DNA of 5,906 nt from Paracoccaceae bacterium. GTDB taxonomy: Bacteria; Pseudomonadota; Alphaproteobacteria; Rhodobacterales; Rhodobacteraceae. Each line of letters begins with the position of its first letter. Position 1 is the stretch's first letter. The position numbers were made by a program, and so were the translations under genes. The DNA is taken from positions 1-5,906 of the forward strand of contig SLKW01000141.1 of NCBI GenBank assembly GCA_007134405.1. The letters are read 5' to 3'. The notes beneath the pieces are model-generated. The model saw only the letters and a list, made by a program, of their open reading frames with translations, had not been told where the DNA came from and made no database searches. This document shows positions 5,543 through 5,906 of the stretch, piece after piece.

Positions 5543-5906
5543 GCGGATGACGGCCGCCGCGCCGCCAGCCGCACGCAAACCAGCGCCAGTGCCGCGCAGA
5601 GAAGCGCGCCGATCGCAAGCGGCCCGGCCGTGCCGTCGAAGGCGCGCGCGATCGGCGTCGCCAGGATCGCAGCCGCCATGGTCGAAATCCCGCCCATGAC
5701 CGAGGTCGCCATCCCCGCGATATGGCCCAGCGGTTCCAGCGCCAGGGCGTTCAGGTTGCCGAAGACCAGCCCGATCGAGAAGAACTGCAGCCACATGAAG
5801 AGCACGAAGGCCGTAAAGCTCACGTCGCCCGCCGTCATCAGCAGAAGGATCGCCACTGCCGAGGCGATCTGCGCCAGAAGCGCGACCGAGACCAGCCGCT
5901 GCATCC
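5539..5906 (-). CDS. MFS efflux transporter, Bcr/CflA-type, C-terminal part (5'-partial)
   Basis: Reading the minus strand, the frame is open to the window edge, so Met at 5904 is only an internal residue and about three quarters of a normal 400-aa transporter lies beyond the window. The visible 121 residues hold four hydrophobic helices at about 4-24, 29-50, 62-84 and 93-113, fitting helices 9-12 of a 12-helix major facilitator. The segment FGNLNALALEPLGHIAG (48-64) with MGGISTM after it resembles the helix 10-11 region of Bcr/CflA drug-resistance transporters (small polar residues, His/Gly pair). It ends in a short polar tail, RRPSSA. The substrate cannot be inferred. The gene converges on trgB and shares a CTAG with it, so it belongs to a different transcription unit. 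Confidence 0.82.
   Translation of the reverse strand, partial: MQRLVSVALLAQIASAVAILLLMTAGDVSFTAFVLFMWLQFFSIGLVFGNLNALALEPLGHIAGMATSVMGGISTMAAAILATPIARAFDGTAGPLAIGALLCAALALVCVRLAARRPSSA

Noticed and set aside
4352..5794. A 480-codon open frame on the minus strand opposite trgB.
   Set aside because: It is antisense to the GGCT-NUDIX gene and out of frame with the transporter, with low-complexity Arg/Gly/Ala composition and no motifs.

Overview
The window is compact, high-GC DNA (roughly two thirds G+C by eye) with strong G/C preference at third codon positions. The protein types and gene neighbourhood point to an alphaproteobacterium of the Rhodobacterales (Rhodobacter/Paracoccus-like). The best clue is a TrgA-like membrane protein followed by a TrgB-like GGCT-NUDIX fusion, a pair known from the tellurite-resistance locus of Rhodobacter sphaeroides, here next to a photolyase and a cyclopropane-synthase-family gene. 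No tRNA, rRNA, CRISPR array, insertion sequence or phage signature was seen, and no gene-free stretch exceeds 90 bases.

Layout: (1) the 3' part of a class V PLP-dependent aminotransferase (1-1158, +), whose N-terminus lies outside the window; (2) a complete class I DNA photolyase (1178-2587, +), 19 bases later; (3) an 87-base gap with a T-tract and a weak possible promoter; (4) a SAM-dependent lipid methyltransferase of the cyclopropane-fatty-acid synthase family (2675 or 2678 to 3889, +); (5) trgA-like (3923-4381, +) and (6) trgB-like (4403-5542, +), with 33- and 21-base spacings; (7) on the opposite strand, the C-terminal end of an MFS efflux transporter of Bcr/CflA type (5539-5906, -), whose stop codon interlocks with that of trgB in a CTAG palindrome.

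The five plus-strand genes look like one or two co-directional transcription units. Together they suggest a light and oxidant stress module: photolyase repairs UV-damaged DNA with light energy, the lipid methyltransferase alters unsaturated membrane acyl chains (possibly as the first step towards furan fatty acids that scavenge singlet oxygen), and TrgA/TrgB are associated with tellurite (oxidant) resistance. Photolyase and the lipid enzyme are known members of the photooxidative stress response in R. sphaeroides; grouping trgAB functionally with them is inference from position. The most notable sequence observation is that the lipid enzyme lacks two of the bicarbonate-site residues of true cyclopropane synthases (Cys to Ser, His to Ile), so the usual 'cyclopropane synthase' label is probably wrong. 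The window is otherwise ordinary chromosomal DNA, and I see no clear evidence of a wholly new system.
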